Source: Anaerolineales bacterium (lineage in GTDB: Bacteria > Chloroflexota > Anaerolineae > Anaerolineales > Villigracilaceae). Taken from it: 64,000 bases of DNA. The notes beneath the pieces were generated by a model, which saw only the letters and a program-made list of their open reading frames with translations, was not told the DNA's origin and searched no databases. Position numbers and translations under genes: made by a program. Each line of letters begins with the position of its first letter. Position 1 is the first letter of the stretch. This document shows, piece after piece, positions 18,679 through 27,183 of the stretch. The stretch spans positions 391,107 through 455,106 of the forward strand of contig JAHDWB010000002.1 in the NCBI GenBank assembly GCA_023382595.1, read 5' to 3'.

Positions 18679-18684
18679 TATAAT
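18679..18684 (+). promoter_or_regulatory. -10 element for the pyrophosphatase gene
   Basis: A perfect TATAAT lies 34 bases before the ATG, right after the upstream terminator. The -35 hexamer is not convincing. A GGAG (18703-18706) is the likely ribosome site. Confidence 0.5.
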
Positions 18685-18718
18685 CACGCCATTCGTAATC
18701 TTTGGAGAAATCGAGTTC

Positions 18719-20062
18719 ATGTCCGACCAAATTTATGTCGTAGGTCATATCAATCCGGATACCGATTCCATCGCGTCTGCCATGGGATACGCCTGGTTGC
18801 GCCGCGAGCGGGACGGCGAAGATACCATCGCGGCGCGCGCCGGGGCGTTGAACGCGCAGACGGCGTGGGTGCTGAAAGCGCTTAATCTGGATGCGCCCAC
18901 CCTGCTGACGGATGCTTCGCCGCGCTTCGGATCTGTCATGCGGCGGCTCGATACCATCCGGCCTAATTCCCAGCTCGGGGCGGCGTGGATCCTTGCCAGC
19001 AAGACCGGCGGCATCGCGCCTGTCGTCGGCGAAGACGGCATGCCCTACGGTATCATCAACGGCTTGAGTCTGTTCAAATATTTCACTGAAATTCTCGGTC
19101 CGCGCCCGGGGGATACGACCGTGCGCGAGATGATGTCTGAACCATGCAAGGATGCGACCGATACCGACATCCCCAAGTTCTCTGCCAACACCCACATCCG
19201 CGACGTGTTGAACAGACTCCTGCGCGACGAACACAATGATTATTGGGTTGTGGACGAGAACGGCGCGTACGTCGGCATTGCCCACCAGCGCGAGGTCATC
19301 AACCCGCCGCGCTTGAAGGTCATTCTGGTCGACCATAATGAACCGCGCCAAGCGATCGCCGCGCTCGAAGAAGCCGAATTGCTGGAAATTCTCGATCATC
19401 ACCGGCTCGGCAATCCGCATACGCATCAACCCATCCGCTTTACGGTGGATATCGTCGGCTCGACCTCCACGCTGGTGGCGGAACAGACCGCCGAAGCGGG
19501 TCTTTCCATGCCACCCGCCCTGGCAGGGATGCTTCTCGCCGGACTGTTATCGGATACGCTTATCCTGACCTCTCCCACGACCACGCCGCGCGACCATGCC
19601 GCCGCCGAGAAGTTGTCCCGTTGGGCATTCGTCGGCGGAAGTCCGCTCAAAGGCGAGACGGTCGAATCGTACGGCAAAGCCGTGCTCTCGGCGGGCGCGG
19701 GGCTTTCCAACCGCGATCCGAAGGAAGTCGTCAGCACGGATATTAAATCCTTCGAAGGCGGCGGATTCAAGTTCGCCGTAGCACAAGTCGAGGTGACCGA
19801 CATCCTGCAATTGACCGAGCATCTCGATCCGCTCCAGCACGCATTGGACGATCTGCGCGACAAACGCGGCTTGGACTTTGCCATGCTGCTCGTCACGGAC
19901 GTGGTGCGCGGCACGAGCCGCCTGCTGACCTGTTCGGACGCTCCACCCATCCTGAACGACCTGCCCTACCCGCCCCTGCCCGACCGCACCCGCGACGCCA
20001 AAGGCGTGGTATCGAGGAAGAAACAATTGCTGCCCGCCGTGCTGGGTCTGCTGGAGCGGTAA
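18719..20062 (+). CDS. ppaC: Manganese-dependent (family II) inorganic pyrophosphatase with CBS pair
   Basis: The 447-residue DHH-superfamily enzyme hydrolyses pyrophosphate in the cytosol. The N-terminal HINPDTDS (residues 9-16) and central LVDHNEPRQA and LDHHRLG blocks carry the metal ligands. Between them, about residues 70-195, is a pair of CBS domains (MRRLDTIRPNSQLGAAWIL; VVGEDGMPYGIING; YWVVDENGAYVGIA), which in this family bind adenine nucleotides and regulate activity. No DRTGG domain is visible, consistent with the length. A terminator and TATAAT upstream make it a separate transcription unit. Confidence 0.92.
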   Translation: MSDQIYVVGHINPDTDSIASAMGYAWLRRERDGEDTIAARAGALNAQTAWVLKALNLDAPTLLTDASPRFGSVMRRLDTIRPNSQLGAAWILASKTGGIAPVVGEDGMPYGIINGLSLFKYFTEILGPRPGDTTVREMMSEPCKDATDTDIPKFSANTHIRDVLNRLLRDEHNDYWVVDENGAYVGIAHQREVINPPRLKVILVDHNEPRQAIAALEEAELLEILDHHRLGNPHTHQPIRFTVDIVGSTSTLVAEQTAEAGLSMPPALAGMLLAGLLSDTLILTSPTTTPRDHAAAEKLSRWAFVGGSPLKGETVESYGKAVLSAGAGLSNRDPKEVVSTDIKSFEGGGFKFAVAQVEVTDILQLTEHLDPLQHALDDLRDKRGLDFAMLLVTDVVRGTSRLLTCSDAPPILNDLPYPPLPDRTRDAKGVVSRKKQLLPAVLGLLER

Positions 20063-20072
20063 TTATCACAAT

Positions 20073-20088
20073 GGCGCGACGACCGCGC
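20073..20088. repeat. Small GC-rich hairpin
   Basis: GGCGCG and CGCGCC flank a five-base loop (about 20072-20088) between ppaC and xdhC. A related GCGC-rich hairpin recurs before arfB and after the second molybdenum hydroxylase gene. No T-run follows on the + strand. Confidence 0.45.
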
Positions 20089-20104
20089 CCCTACTGAAAA
20101 CGAC

Positions 20105-20899
20105 ATGAACACTTCAATCTACCAAGCCCTTTCAGAGATCGAAAAGAACTTTGGCTCTGCCGCCCTGTGCACCGTGACAAAGAGCGAAGGCTCCACGCCG
20201 AGGCATGTGGGCAGTAAAATGCTCGTTTACCCCGATGGGAAGTTCATCGGAACCGTCGGCGGCGGAGACCTGGAACACCGCGTGCTCGATGAAGCGTGGA
20301 TGGCGATCAGTGACGGTCAGCCGCGCTATTTGCATTACAACATGGCTGACCCCTCGCGCGGCGATCCCGGCGTGTGCGGAGGTCAGGTGGAGGTGTTTGT
20401 GGAACCGATCCTTCCTCCCCCGCTGCTGGTCGTCATCGGCGCGGGGCACGTGGGCAAGGCAGTTGTCCATTTGGCGAAATGGCTGGGATTTCGCGTCGCT
20501 GTCAGCGATGACAGAGCCGAATTCTGCACGCCCGAAGCCACCCCCGGGGCTGATGCGTATTATCCGGTGACAATGGACAAACTCCCGGAGCAGATCACGA
20601 TCGACAAGCGGACGTATCTCATCCTGACGACGCGCGGCTCCAGCGTGGATGCGGCGGGCATCACGCCCCTGCTTGAGTCGTCCGCTGCGTACATCGGCGT
20701 GATCGGCTCACGGCGGCGCTGGGCAACAACAGTCAAGGCGCTGAAGGCAAAGGGCGTGGCGGAAGAGAAGATCGCGCGCGTCCATTCGCCGATGGGGCTG
20801 GAACTGCAAGCCGAAACGCCGGAGGAGATCGCGGTCAGCATCATGGCGGAAGTGCTGATGCTCAAGGACAAGGGGACCGGAAAGCCGATGAAAGGTTGA
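20105..20899 (+). CDS. xdhC: XdhC/CoxI-family molybdenum cofactor insertion protein
   Basis: The 264-residue product has an N-terminal XdhC/CoxI domain (SEGSTPRHVGSKMLV, GTVGGGDLE) and a C-terminal Rossmann domain (VVIGAGHVGKAVVHLAKWLGFRVAVSDDR). XdhC binds matured molybdenum cofactor, promotes its sulfuration and hands it to xanthine-dehydrogenase-type enzymes. The usual N-terminal cysteine is present only as C19 in ALCTVT. It is separated from the xdhD-like gene by the pyrophosphatase gene but probably serves it and the second hydroxylase at 42.8-46.8 kb. Confidence 0.88.
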   Translation: MNTSIYQALSEIEKNFGSAALCTVTKSEGSTPRHVGSKMLVYPDGKFIGTVGGGDLEHRVLDEAWMAISDGQPRYLHYNMADPSRGDPGVCGGQVEVFVEPILPPPLLVVIGAGHVGKAVVHLAKWLGFRVAVSDDRAEFCTPEATPGADAYYPVTMDKLPEQITIDKRTYLILTTRGSSVDAAGITPLLESSAAYIGVIGSRRRWATTVKALKAKGVAEEKIARVHSPMGLELQAETPEEIAVSIMAEVLMLKDKGTGKPMKG

Positions 20900-20944
20900 A
20901 ACTCTGGTACACTTTGACCATTACAATTCGAGAAGAAAAGAATC

Positions 20945-21361
20945 ATGAGTCAACGAAACATTTATATTACCGAGTACGACCTGAAACGCCTGCGCGACCT
21001 GATCGCCGATGCGATGAGCACCGAGTACCGCAACAGCCCCTACCTGGAACAACTCAAGGAGGAGCTGAAGCGCGGACAGGTGGTCGCCCCGGCGGAGGTG
21101 CCGCCGGACGTCATTACGATGAACTCGCGCGCGCGCCTGCTGGACATGGAAGACGATGAAGAGATGGAGTTCACCCTGGTGTTCCCGCAGGACGCTTCGC
21201 CCGCGGAAGGGAAGATCTCGATCCTTGCGCCGATCGGCACTGCCATGCTGGGATACCGCGAAGGGGATATTTTCTCCTGGCAGGTTCCGGATGGGATGCG
21301 CAAGATCAAGGTCGTGAAGATCCTGTTCCAGCCGGAAGCCTCCGGGAATTTTGACCTGTAA
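20945..21361 (+). CDS. rnk: GreA/GreB-family regulator, Rnk type
   Basis: The 138-residue product has a short N-terminal helical part and a C-terminal GreA/GreB FKBP-like domain (EFTLVFPQDASPAEGKISILAPIGTAMLGYREGDIFSWQVPDG). It matches Rnk, the nucleoside diphosphate kinase regulator that binds RNA polymerase in the secondary channel. The coiled coil of true Gre factors is shortened, so transcript cleavage stimulation is unlikely. A perfect terminator follows. Confidence 0.85.
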   Translation: MSQRNIYITEYDLKRLRDLIADAMSTEYRNSPYLEQLKEELKRGQVVAPAEVPPDVITMNSRARLLDMEDDEEMEFTLVFPQDASPAEGKISILAPIGTAMLGYREGDIFSWQVPDGMRKIKVVKILFQPEASGNFDL

Positions 21362-21366
21362 TTTCC

Positions 21367-21395
21367 AAAAAACACAGTCGCTGACTGTGTTTTTT
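21367..21395 (+). terminator. Rho-independent terminator after rnk
   Basis: A perfect 13-bp stem (AAAAAACACAGTC at 21367-21379 with 21383-21395) around a 3-base loop, ending in a run of six T. Confidence 0.88.
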
Positions 21396-21444
21396 ACTGC
21401 AACATTTTGCGCCGGATTGCGTAAACAAATAGGATTAACGGTTC

Positions 21445-21473
21445 TTGTCCCTGCCTGTCAGTTGGACTATAAT
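21445..21473 (+). promoter_or_regulatory. Sigma-70-type promoter of the SPFH gene
   Basis: TTGTCC at 21445-21450 and TATAAT at 21468-21473 are 17 bases apart. The transcript would start near 21480, giving a leader of about 25 bases with AAAGGAG at 21491-21497 before the ATG at 21505. Confidence 0.75.
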
Positions 21474-21504
21474 CTAATTGTTATTCATCAAAAGGAGAAT
21501 GAAC

Positions 21505-22563
21505 ATGGCTAGAATTTTTGATGTCATTGAATACGCCAATGAGATGTCCGATGAGATCGTGCGGCGCTTCCCCGACCAAAACAGCATCGGGGATTTCCGC
21601 ATCGGTTCACAGGTGATCGTACGCGAAAGCCAGTGGGCGGTGTTCTACCGTGACGGCAACGCGCTGGACGTGTTCGGTCCGGGACGCCACACCATCGCCA
21701 CCGCGAACATCCCGCTGTTGATCGACCTGATCGGCAAGGCGTTCAATGACCGCACGCCCTTCCCCGCGGAAGTGTACTTCGTCTCACGCAAGGAATTTTC
21801 CAACAAAAAATGGGGCACGCCACAACCCATCATCGTCCGCAACCCGGGCATGGGACTGGGCGTGGCGCTGTTGCAGGGATTTGGAACCTACTCCTTCCAA
21901 GTGAAGGACCCGCAACAGTTCGTGACCCAGATCGTCGGCGTCCAGCACACCTTCCGCACCACCGATATCGAAGAACGCCTGCGCACCATGCTGCTCTCGA
22001 AACTGCAGGATGCGCTCGGTGAAACCGCCGCCAAGAATTCCGTGCCGGAGATGATCGGTCTGACCGAGGAACTCGGCGCGGCAGTCCGCGCGAAGGCGGC
22101 ACCCGACTTCGAAGCCATCGGTCTCACGCTCAAAACCTTCTACATCGGCAATCTCAAGCCGAGTGAGAAATCCGCCCAGGAACTGCGCGACATGGGCATG
22201 CTCGACATGGCGACCTACACCCAACTGCAAGCCGCAGATGCGATGCGCGATGCGGCGCAGAACGAAGGCGGCGGGGCTGGCCTGACGGCTGGCATCGGTG
22301 CCGGAATGGGGATCGGCAACATCATGGGACAGGCGTTGCAGGGCGGCTATCAAGCTCCCCAGCAAGGCGGTCAATCGGGCGGAGGCGCGTCTGCCGCTGC
22401 CGGTATCCCCGATGTGATGACCCCCTCGGAAGCCGCCGCGATCTTGAAGGTCTCCGAAGAGGATGTGAAAGCCGCCATCGAAGCGGGCGACCTGAAAGCC
22501 AAGAAACTCGGCAGTGCCTACCGCATCAGCAAGGCGGCGCTGGAAGAGTTCTTGAAAGGGTAG
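21505..22563 (+). CDS. SPFH-domain protein fused to an excisionase-type DNA-binding domain
   Basis: The 352-residue protein begins with an SPFH/virion-core-like (YdjI-type) domain: ESQWAVFYRDGNALDVFGPGRHTI at about 40-63 and GTYSFQVKDPQQFV mid-domain. After a Gly/Gln-rich linker (about 250-300) the last 50 residues are a MerR/excisionase winged-helix unit: MTPSEAAAILKVSEEDVKAAIEAG then KLGSAYRISKAALEEFL. SPFH proteins oligomerise at membranes, but no transmembrane helix is seen here. The role of the DNA-binding-like tail is unknown; in this setting it may bind protein or peptide. ATG 21505 is chosen for its ribosome site; ATG 21499 is too close to it. Confidence 0.8.
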   Translation: MARIFDVIEYANEMSDEIVRRFPDQNSIGDFRIGSQVIVRESQWAVFYRDGNALDVFGPGRHTIATANIPLLIDLIGKAFNDRTPFPAEVYFVSRKEFSNKKWGTPQPIIVRNPGMGLGVALLQGFGTYSFQVKDPQQFVTQIVGVQHTFRTTDIEERLRTMLLSKLQDALGETAAKNSVPEMIGLTEELGAAVRAKAAPDFEAIGLTLKTFYIGNLKPSEKSAQELRDMGMLDMATYTQLQAADAMRDAAQNEGGGAGLTAGIGAGMGIGNIMGQALQGGYQAPQQGGQSGGGASAAAGIPDVMTPSEAAAILKVSEEDVKAAIEAGDLKAKKLGSAYRISKAALEEFLKG

Positions 22564-22584
22564 TTGTAACGAGTAACGACTAGC

Positions 22585-22618
22585 AAAAGAGACTTTCCAT
22601 TCGGAAAGTCTCTTTTTT
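22585..22618. terminator. Bidirectional terminator
   Basis: A perfect 14-bp stem (22585-22598 with 22603-22616) with a 4-base loop, AAAA on the left and TTTTTT on the right. It lies between the convergent SPFH and NAD(P)HX repair genes and can serve both. Confidence 0.88.
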
Positions 22619-22652
22619 GTATTAATACAATATCAAGAAAGGATCGTTTCTG

Positions 22653-24197
22653 CTATTCCAACCCGGCAATAATTTCAGGAACGGCAACCAGCACATCGCT
22701 GGCAAGGACGGAAGCGGTGGTGCCGAGCGACTCGGCGGCGAGCAGACCTGCTTGCGCATGGATGAACGCGCCCGCGATGGCGGCATCATAGGGATCGAGT
22801 CCCTGTGCGAGCAGACCGGCGATCAAACCTGCCAGCACATCGCCGGTACCGGCACGGGCAATAGCGGACGTGGCAACAGGGATGACCGTCGAGCGCCCGT
22901 CGGGGGATGCGATGACGGTGAACGCGCCTTTCAGCACAACGACATGCCCCCATTCCTGCGCATATCTCACCGCCATCTCTTCGCGATCGGATTGGATCTC
23001 GCTGACGGGCAAGCCCGTCAGCGAGGACATTTCGCCCGGGTGCGGAGTCAGCACGGCAGGCGCGGATATTTTTTTATGCCAATCTTCGATTTCAGAAACG
23101 TGCCGCAATCCATCGGCATCGATGACCAACGGGAGTTTTATCACGGGCAGTACCTGCGCGACGAATTCCGCGGTCGTTGGCACATCGCCAAGACCGGGAC
23201 CGATCAAGACCGCGGTGGCGCGTTCCAGGTTGTTCAAAAGGACATCAACGGCGGCTTCGGAGATGAAACCATTCTGATGCGGGAGCGGCAGCCAGATGGC
23301 TTCGGGCAGGTGTCCTGCCAGCGCGGCGTGCAACGGCTCGGGCACAGCCATGCTCACCAAACCGGCGCCGATGCGGTAGGCGGCTTTCCCAGCCAGCAGA
23401 GCCGCGCCTGTGTAGGGTGTAGAACCAGCCACAACGAAAGCCGTACCAAACGTCCCCTTGTGCGAAGCGGGGGTTCGCTCCGGCAGCAGGTCGGCGACCA
23501 TCTCCCAATCCGCAGCATCCGTTGTGAGCGCATTCCATGAATCCAAACCGTCAGGCAGACCGATCCCGACCACATCCAGTTCGCCCGCCAGTTCGAACGC
23601 GGGCAGTTTTAGCAAGCCCTGCTTGACCGCCGCCATCGTGAGCGTGAGATCGGCGGGGATGGTTTCACCGGCGGCCGCGCCCGTATCACAATCAACGCCG
23701 GAGGGACAATCGACGGCGACGACGAAGGGCGGCAGGTCGGTTTCGGACAGGATGCGATTCGTTTCGGCAAGGACGCGCGCCGCTTCTTCCTTAAGCGGGA
23801 GTTTGATGCCCGTCCCAAGCAGACCATCCAACAGGACGGCGGATGCGGTCAACCAGCCAGACAGGGACCCGCCCTCCGCATCCCCCGCCGCATGGACAAG
23901 TTCGCCGCCCGCTTCGAGGTAGCGCGTGACGAGCTCATCGGGTTTGCGGTTGACGAGACAGGCGTGCGTGCGCCAGCCCGCTTCCGCCAGCCATGTGAGC
24001 GCGACCAGCGCGTCGCCGCCGTTATTGCCCGAGCCGACGATGGCGGTGACCTCGTCCCAGCCGTTCGCCTGCCCCACGGCATGGACGATCTCGGCAAGTC
24101 CGCGCCCGGCATTTTGCATCATTTGAGCATAGGACACGCCTTTGGAATCGGCCTCCTTTTCGATGGTTCGCATTTGGGCGGTGGTGACAAGTTTCAT
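22653..24197 (-). CDS. nnr: Bifunctional NAD(P)H-hydrate epimerase/ADP-dependent dehydratase
   Basis: This 514-residue fusion repairs hydrated NAD(P)H. The N-terminal YjeF epimerase domain (1-215) shows GSGNNGGDALV and VDCPSGVDCDTG. The C-terminal ribokinase-like dehydratase (about 225-514) shows HKGTFGTAFVVAGS, GPGLG, LTPHPGEMSSL, LKGAFTVIASPDG and ARAGTGDVLAGLIAG, the last being the nucleotide and catalytic-aspartate site. The full length agrees with the bifunctional family. It is transcribed alone, against its neighbours, and marks the edge of the GC-rich block before the AT-rich cassette-like stretch. Confidence 0.95.
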   Translation of the reverse strand: MKLVTTAQMRTIEKEADSKGVSYAQMMQNAGRGLAEIVHAVGQANGWDEVTAIVGSGNNGGDALVALTWLAEAGWRTHACLVNRKPDELVTRYLEAGGELVHAAGDAEGGSLSGWLTASAVLLDGLLGTGIKLPLKEEAARVLAETNRILSETDLPPFVVAVDCPSGVDCDTGAAAGETIPADLTLTMAAVKQGLLKLPAFELAGELDVVGIGLPDGLDSWNALTTDAADWEMVADLLPERTPASHKGTFGTAFVVAGSTPYTGAALLAGKAAYRIGAGLVSMAVPEPLHAALAGHLPEAIWLPLPHQNGFISEAAVDVLLNNLERATAVLIGPGLGDVPTTAEFVAQVLPVIKLPLVIDADGLRHVSEIEDWHKKISAPAVLTPHPGEMSSLTGLPVSEIQSDREEMAVRYAQEWGHVVVLKGAFTVIASPDGRSTVIPVATSAIARAGTGDVLAGLIAGLLAQGLDPYDAAIAGAFIHAQAGLLAAESLGTTASVLASDVLVAVPEIIAGLE

Positions 24198-24369
24198 GGG
24201 AGTTGGCGCTTGGTGGACCGTTGACTCAATTTATCATTATACATATAATTCACTAATTCTATTTTAATCTATGATTGCAATTAATTTAATGCGTTGACTC
24301 GAATATCATAGGTGCATCCATTAATTATGCTAAATTTTTTATTCTACAAAAATTTTCTAAGGAGGACTA
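24198..24369. promoter_or_regulatory. AT-rich divergent intergenic region
   Basis: Reading the minus strand, TATAAT lies opposite 24236-24241, about 40 bases before the nnr start. On the + strand the region is strongly AT-rich and ends with AAGGAGG at 24359-24365, a near-perfect ribosome site four bases before the ATG at 24370. I see no convincing + strand -35/-10 pair. Confidence 0.45.
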
Positions 24370-25008
24370 ATGAATACTTCAACCAACAAAAACCACGTAA
24401 TTGGCGTCATTTCAATCATTGAAACACTGATTTTATTCACTATGGGAATCTTGGGAAACCAAATATCTGACTCCATGAGGATTTCCCCCTTTTTTCTATT
24501 AACGACAACAGCTATTGGGTTAATTATCTTATCAGCCATTAGCTACACCCAGTCAATGAACGTGCCTAAGAACCAAGAGCAACCAACAACATCTCAAAAC
24601 TTTCTAAGAAAAGTTACCCCAAAAACAATGGTTGGGATATTTCCTTTTGGAGTAATGATAGGTTTGTTGACCGGAGCCTTATTGCTTTCGATTGGTTTCC
24701 CATCTGCTTACGTCGCTTGGTTTTACCTTTTTATAGTAATGCCATACGAAGCTAATGGACTAATAATTGGTTTTATTCTTAGCATATTGTTCGCTTTACT
24801 AATTGACTCCCGTTTGGCTGCATCACTAGCTGTGGGCTATAGTATTGCTTTTTCGACCACAATACTTATAATTCGACCACATGAAAACAATATTCTTCTT
24901 ACTTATTCTGGACATATAATCTTTTTTGTTCTTTTAGGTCTCTTGCTCATAATAGGGGAACCAGTCATAAATTGGTTGAGAAAAATAATTACGGAGCCAA
25001 GAATATAA
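24370..25008 (+). CDS. Polytopic membrane protein of unknown function
   Basis: This 212-residue protein has about six hydrophobic segments (roughly 10-30, 43-60, 80-102, 105-130, 135-165 and 180-198). I recognise no family. Its base composition is visibly AT-rich compared with the flanking core genes, suggesting transfer. It has a near-perfect ribosome site and is the first gene of the repeat-separated accessory stretch. The repeat following it contains the other conserved element of the region. Confidence 0.65.
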   Translation: MNTSTNKNHVIGVISIIETLILFTMGILGNQISDSMRISPFFLLTTTAIGLIILSAISYTQSMNVPKNQEQPTTSQNFLRKVTPKTMVGIFPFGVMIGLLTGALLLSIGFPSAYVAWFYLFIVMPYEANGLIIGFILSILFALLIDSRLAASLAVGYSIAFSTTILIIRPHENNILLTYSGHIIFFVLLGLLLIIGEPVINWLRKIITEPRI

Positions 25009-25167
25009 ATGCAAAAAGGCAGGCTTGCCATTGGGTAATATTAGATTCTTAGCATTTTTCTTTGTTGGGCGAGGTCGGCTCGTCCGCGTAAAATCGCTTT
25101 TGGGACGATCCACTGACCCCTGACGGAGTTAGACACGCCTGCCACATAAGAAACGGGGCTCTCGTTC

Positions 25168-25223
25168 AGCCCTTGGACAGGGAAAGCTCTCGAAAAAACG
25201 GTTTTTCGACAGTCTCGTTGGGC
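25168..25223 (+). repeat. Structured repeat, family B, copy 1
   Basis: This 56-base element begins AGCCCTTGGAC and ends GTCTCGTTGGGC. It contains a strong central hairpin (TCGAAAAA against TTTTTCGA). Its outer AGCCC and GGGC ends are complementary. A near-identical copy lies at 38519-38575. Both sit immediately upstream of an accessory gene on the + strand and end with GTTGGGC, as do several family A copies. Confidence 0.75.
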
Positions 25224-25253
25224 AGTTCCTTGCAAAATATGGTGGTTGACAAA

Positions 25254-25718
25254 ATGAATAATCAATTATCAAATACAAAACCGAAAATACGAGTGGTTCA
25301 AAAAGCAAAGTACATTGTTTTAATTCCCGAAATAGCCTGGTTGATATTCTCAATTTGGGCGATAAAAGAAATCGCATTTCCACAGTTTCTTGTTGAAGAC
25401 TCAAATATGCCGCTAGCCACTTCAACTCTAGTGAGCGGCATCTATTTTGGCCTAATGGCATTATGGATAATTTGTGATATGGTTATGAAGAAAATACGTA
25501 AAGTGCCAATTTCAGTGGAGCAAAAAGCATTTTTACCTTTCTTTTTTGGTGGTTTTTTATTAGGTGCAGAACATTATCTTGGATTTAGTGATTACATGAC
25601 AATTGCAGGTCTTTTATTAATAGACATACTTCCTATTGTTGCAATGATTAATTTATTACAAGGTAAATCTTTTGGTATTATCCAAATGTACCAGCGAGAT
25701 GTCCAAATAGTAAAATAA
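25254..25718 (+). CDS. Small membrane protein of unknown function
   Basis: The product has about 154 residues with four hydrophobic segments (starting near residues 22, 52, 82 and 105 of the chosen frame). It is AT-rich, with no recognisable family. In-frame starts at 25239 and 25173 are also open, but the latter lies inside the family B repeat. ATG 25254 is preferred because the sequence becomes protein-like there; no strong ribosome site distinguishes 25239 from 25254. It is bounded on both sides by repeats. Confidence 0.55.
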   Translation: MNNQLSNTKPKIRVVQKAKYIVLIPEIAWLIFSIWAIKEIAFPQFLVEDSNMPLATSTLVSGIYFGLMALWIICDMVMKKIRKVPISVEQKAFLPFFFGGFLLGAEHYLGFSDYMTIAGLLLIDILPIVAMINLLQGKSFGIIQMYQRDVQIVK

Positions 25719-25785
25719 CGTTTGTCAAAATCCTTTCATATTTGCAAATCTGTTTACAACATAATTGTTGCCAAATCAAAAAACT

Positions 25786-25931
25786 GCCCACCGATGAACA
25801 GCAGTGTCAACCCCAAAGAGGCGCTCCGCGCAGATGCCTTTCGGCTGGACGGCTTCGCCGGGTCCGCGCACCGGGGCCGTGCTTCGCGATCCCGTGAAAA
25901 GCACACGGGGCGATGTCCGCAAGGCGTTGGG
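25786..25931 (+). repeat. Structured repeat, family A, full copy
   Basis: The element starts GCCCACCG followed by ATGAACAGCAGTGTCAACC (part 1, with a CCCC/GGGG-type hairpin) and ends with a CCCGTG...CACGGGGCGATGTCCGC block (part 2) and GGCGTTGGGC. The first eight bases pair with the last eight apart from one mismatch. The middle (25830-25885) is longer and more divergent than in other copies. It separates the genes at 25254 and 25960. Confidence 0.8.
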
Positions 25932-25959
25932 CGCTAAACGGGAGTTCAATTGAGGAATT

Positions 25960-26484
25960 ATGAAAACGTATCACTACTCTCAGGATTTTCGTACAAAACA
26001 CCGCAATTATCTGAGCCTGTTCCTCTCGCTGAGCTTCTTCCTTGTTTTAGTAAGTATCGCTGTTGTAGATTATCAAAGCCAACAAGAGGATATGGGTGTT
26101 CGGTGGTTGATAATGTATCTAGCCTTCATTGTCACGATTTATGATTTGTATCAGATCAATCTGTATCCTAACATCAACGTAGGCGAAACAGGGCTAGGAG
26201 TGGAATTCTTGGGTTTCTATATACCCGTCCCTTGGGAAAATGTTGAATCAATTCTCATGATCCAATCCAGGTATTATCCTGAAGTGTTCACTGAGTGGTT
26301 TGTTAGAACGAAGAAGCTCACACTATTCCATCTGCTTTATGGCAAGAACAAATACGGTAAATTTGCAACAGGCTTCTTGATTCGTTCAGAGATGGAAAGT
26401 ATCCAAGAACTTCTCGATAAAATTGGCAGCAAGATCCCAGTGAATGGGCCTCAGTCTTACCAAAAGACAGAGTATTCTGATTAG
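25960..26484 (+). CDS. Membrane-anchored protein of unknown function
   Basis: The 174-residue protein has two N-terminal transmembrane segments (about 18-38 and 49-68) followed by a soluble domain (LYPNINVGETGLGVEFLGFYIPVPWENVESI...), a layout resembling bacterial PH-like or YcxB-type membrane proteins. The family is not certain. It is AT-rich, starts after a GAGG-like site, and lies between two family A repeats, the downstream one truncated. Confidence 0.6.
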   Translation: MKTYHYSQDFRTKHRNYLSLFLSLSFFLVLVSIAVVDYQSQQEDMGVRWLIMYLAFIVTIYDLYQINLYPNINVGETGLGVEFLGFYIPVPWENVESILMIQSRYYPEVFTEWFVRTKKLTLFHLLYGKNKYGKFATGFLIRSEMESIQELLDKIGSKIPVNGPQSYQKTEYSD

Positions 26485-26514
26485 AGGTGATAGGATAAGT
26501 CATTGGTTAAGTGC

Positions 26515-26570
26515 GCCCACCGATGAACAGCAGTGTCAACCCCAAAGGGGTGAGCGGCAAGACGCAGGTA
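26515..26570 (+). repeat. Family A repeat, truncated (part 1 only)
   Basis: The sequence begins GCCCACCGATGAACAGCAG and stays close to other copies through CCCCAAAGGGG, then leaves the consensus at about 26551. It directly precedes the GNAT gene and contributes its upstream region. Confidence 0.75.
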
Positions 26571-26596
26571 TGCGCGTGAATGTTCAGGTTTTTTAT

Positions 26597-27112
26597 ATGA
26601 AGATCGAAATACAACCCGCCTCGTTGGAAGACAAAACCATCCTGCGCAACCTGATGGAGTTGTATGCCTATGATTTCAGCGAGTTCGAGCAGTCTGATGT
26701 GGATGAGCACGGGCTGTTTGGGTACGAACGCCTTGACCACTACTGGACCGAAGCCGGGCGGTATCCATTCCTTGTGCGGGCACACGGCAGGCTGGCAGGC
26801 TTCGTACTGGTGAGAAACCTGGAGGAGACCACTCCCGTTCATTCGATCGCGGAGTTTTTCATTCTTAGAAAATACCGCCGCCGGGGAGTGGGAAAAGCCG
26901 CCGCCCATCAGATCTTCGGAATGTTTCCGGGGCAATGGCGGGTGGCGCAGACAGAGGACAACCACCCAGCGCAAGCCTTTTGGCGCAAAGTCATTTCCGG
27001 GTACACACAGGGAAACTTCAAAGAGATCTGGTCGAACGATGATGAATGGAAGGGACCTATTCAAATATTCGGCACAGAGTCAGCTGCGATTTCGAAGCTC
27101 CCGATGACTTAA
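26597..27112 (+). CDS. GNAT-family N-acetyltransferase
   Basis: This 171-residue acetyltransferase shows the acetyl-CoA-binding turn RKYRRRGVGKAAAHQIF after strand four (IAEFFIL) and the later NHPAQAFWRKV block. The acceptor is unknown. The ATG at 26597 is preferred because the longer reading upstream runs through the family A repeat. Base composition is closer to the core genome than its AT-rich neighbours. It is the last gene of the first accessory stretch. Confidence 0.8.
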   Translation: MKIEIQPASLEDKTILRNLMELYAYDFSEFEQSDVDEHGLFGYERLDHYWTEAGRYPFLVRAHGRLAGFVLVRNLEETTPVHSIAEFFILRKYRRRGVGKAAAHQIFGMFPGQWRVAQTEDNHPAQAFWRKVISGYTQGNFKEIWSNDDEWKGPIQIFGTESAAISKLPMT

Positions 27113-27128
27113 CATTACAAAAATCACC

Positions 27129-27176
27129 TTGACACCCAGCCGTTCGCATCGTAAAATGCGATTAATCGGATTAATC
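27129..27176 (+). promoter_or_regulatory. Promoter and double palindromic operator of the GntR-family gene
   Basis: TTGACA (27129-27134) and TAAAAT (27152-27157) are 17 bases apart. Directly downstream, GATTAATCGGATTAATC (27160-27176) is two copies of the palindrome GATTAATC separated by one base, covering the expected transcript start. This placement suggests autorepression by the encoded regulator. Confidence 0.75.
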
Positions 27177-27183
27177 AAGTTTT

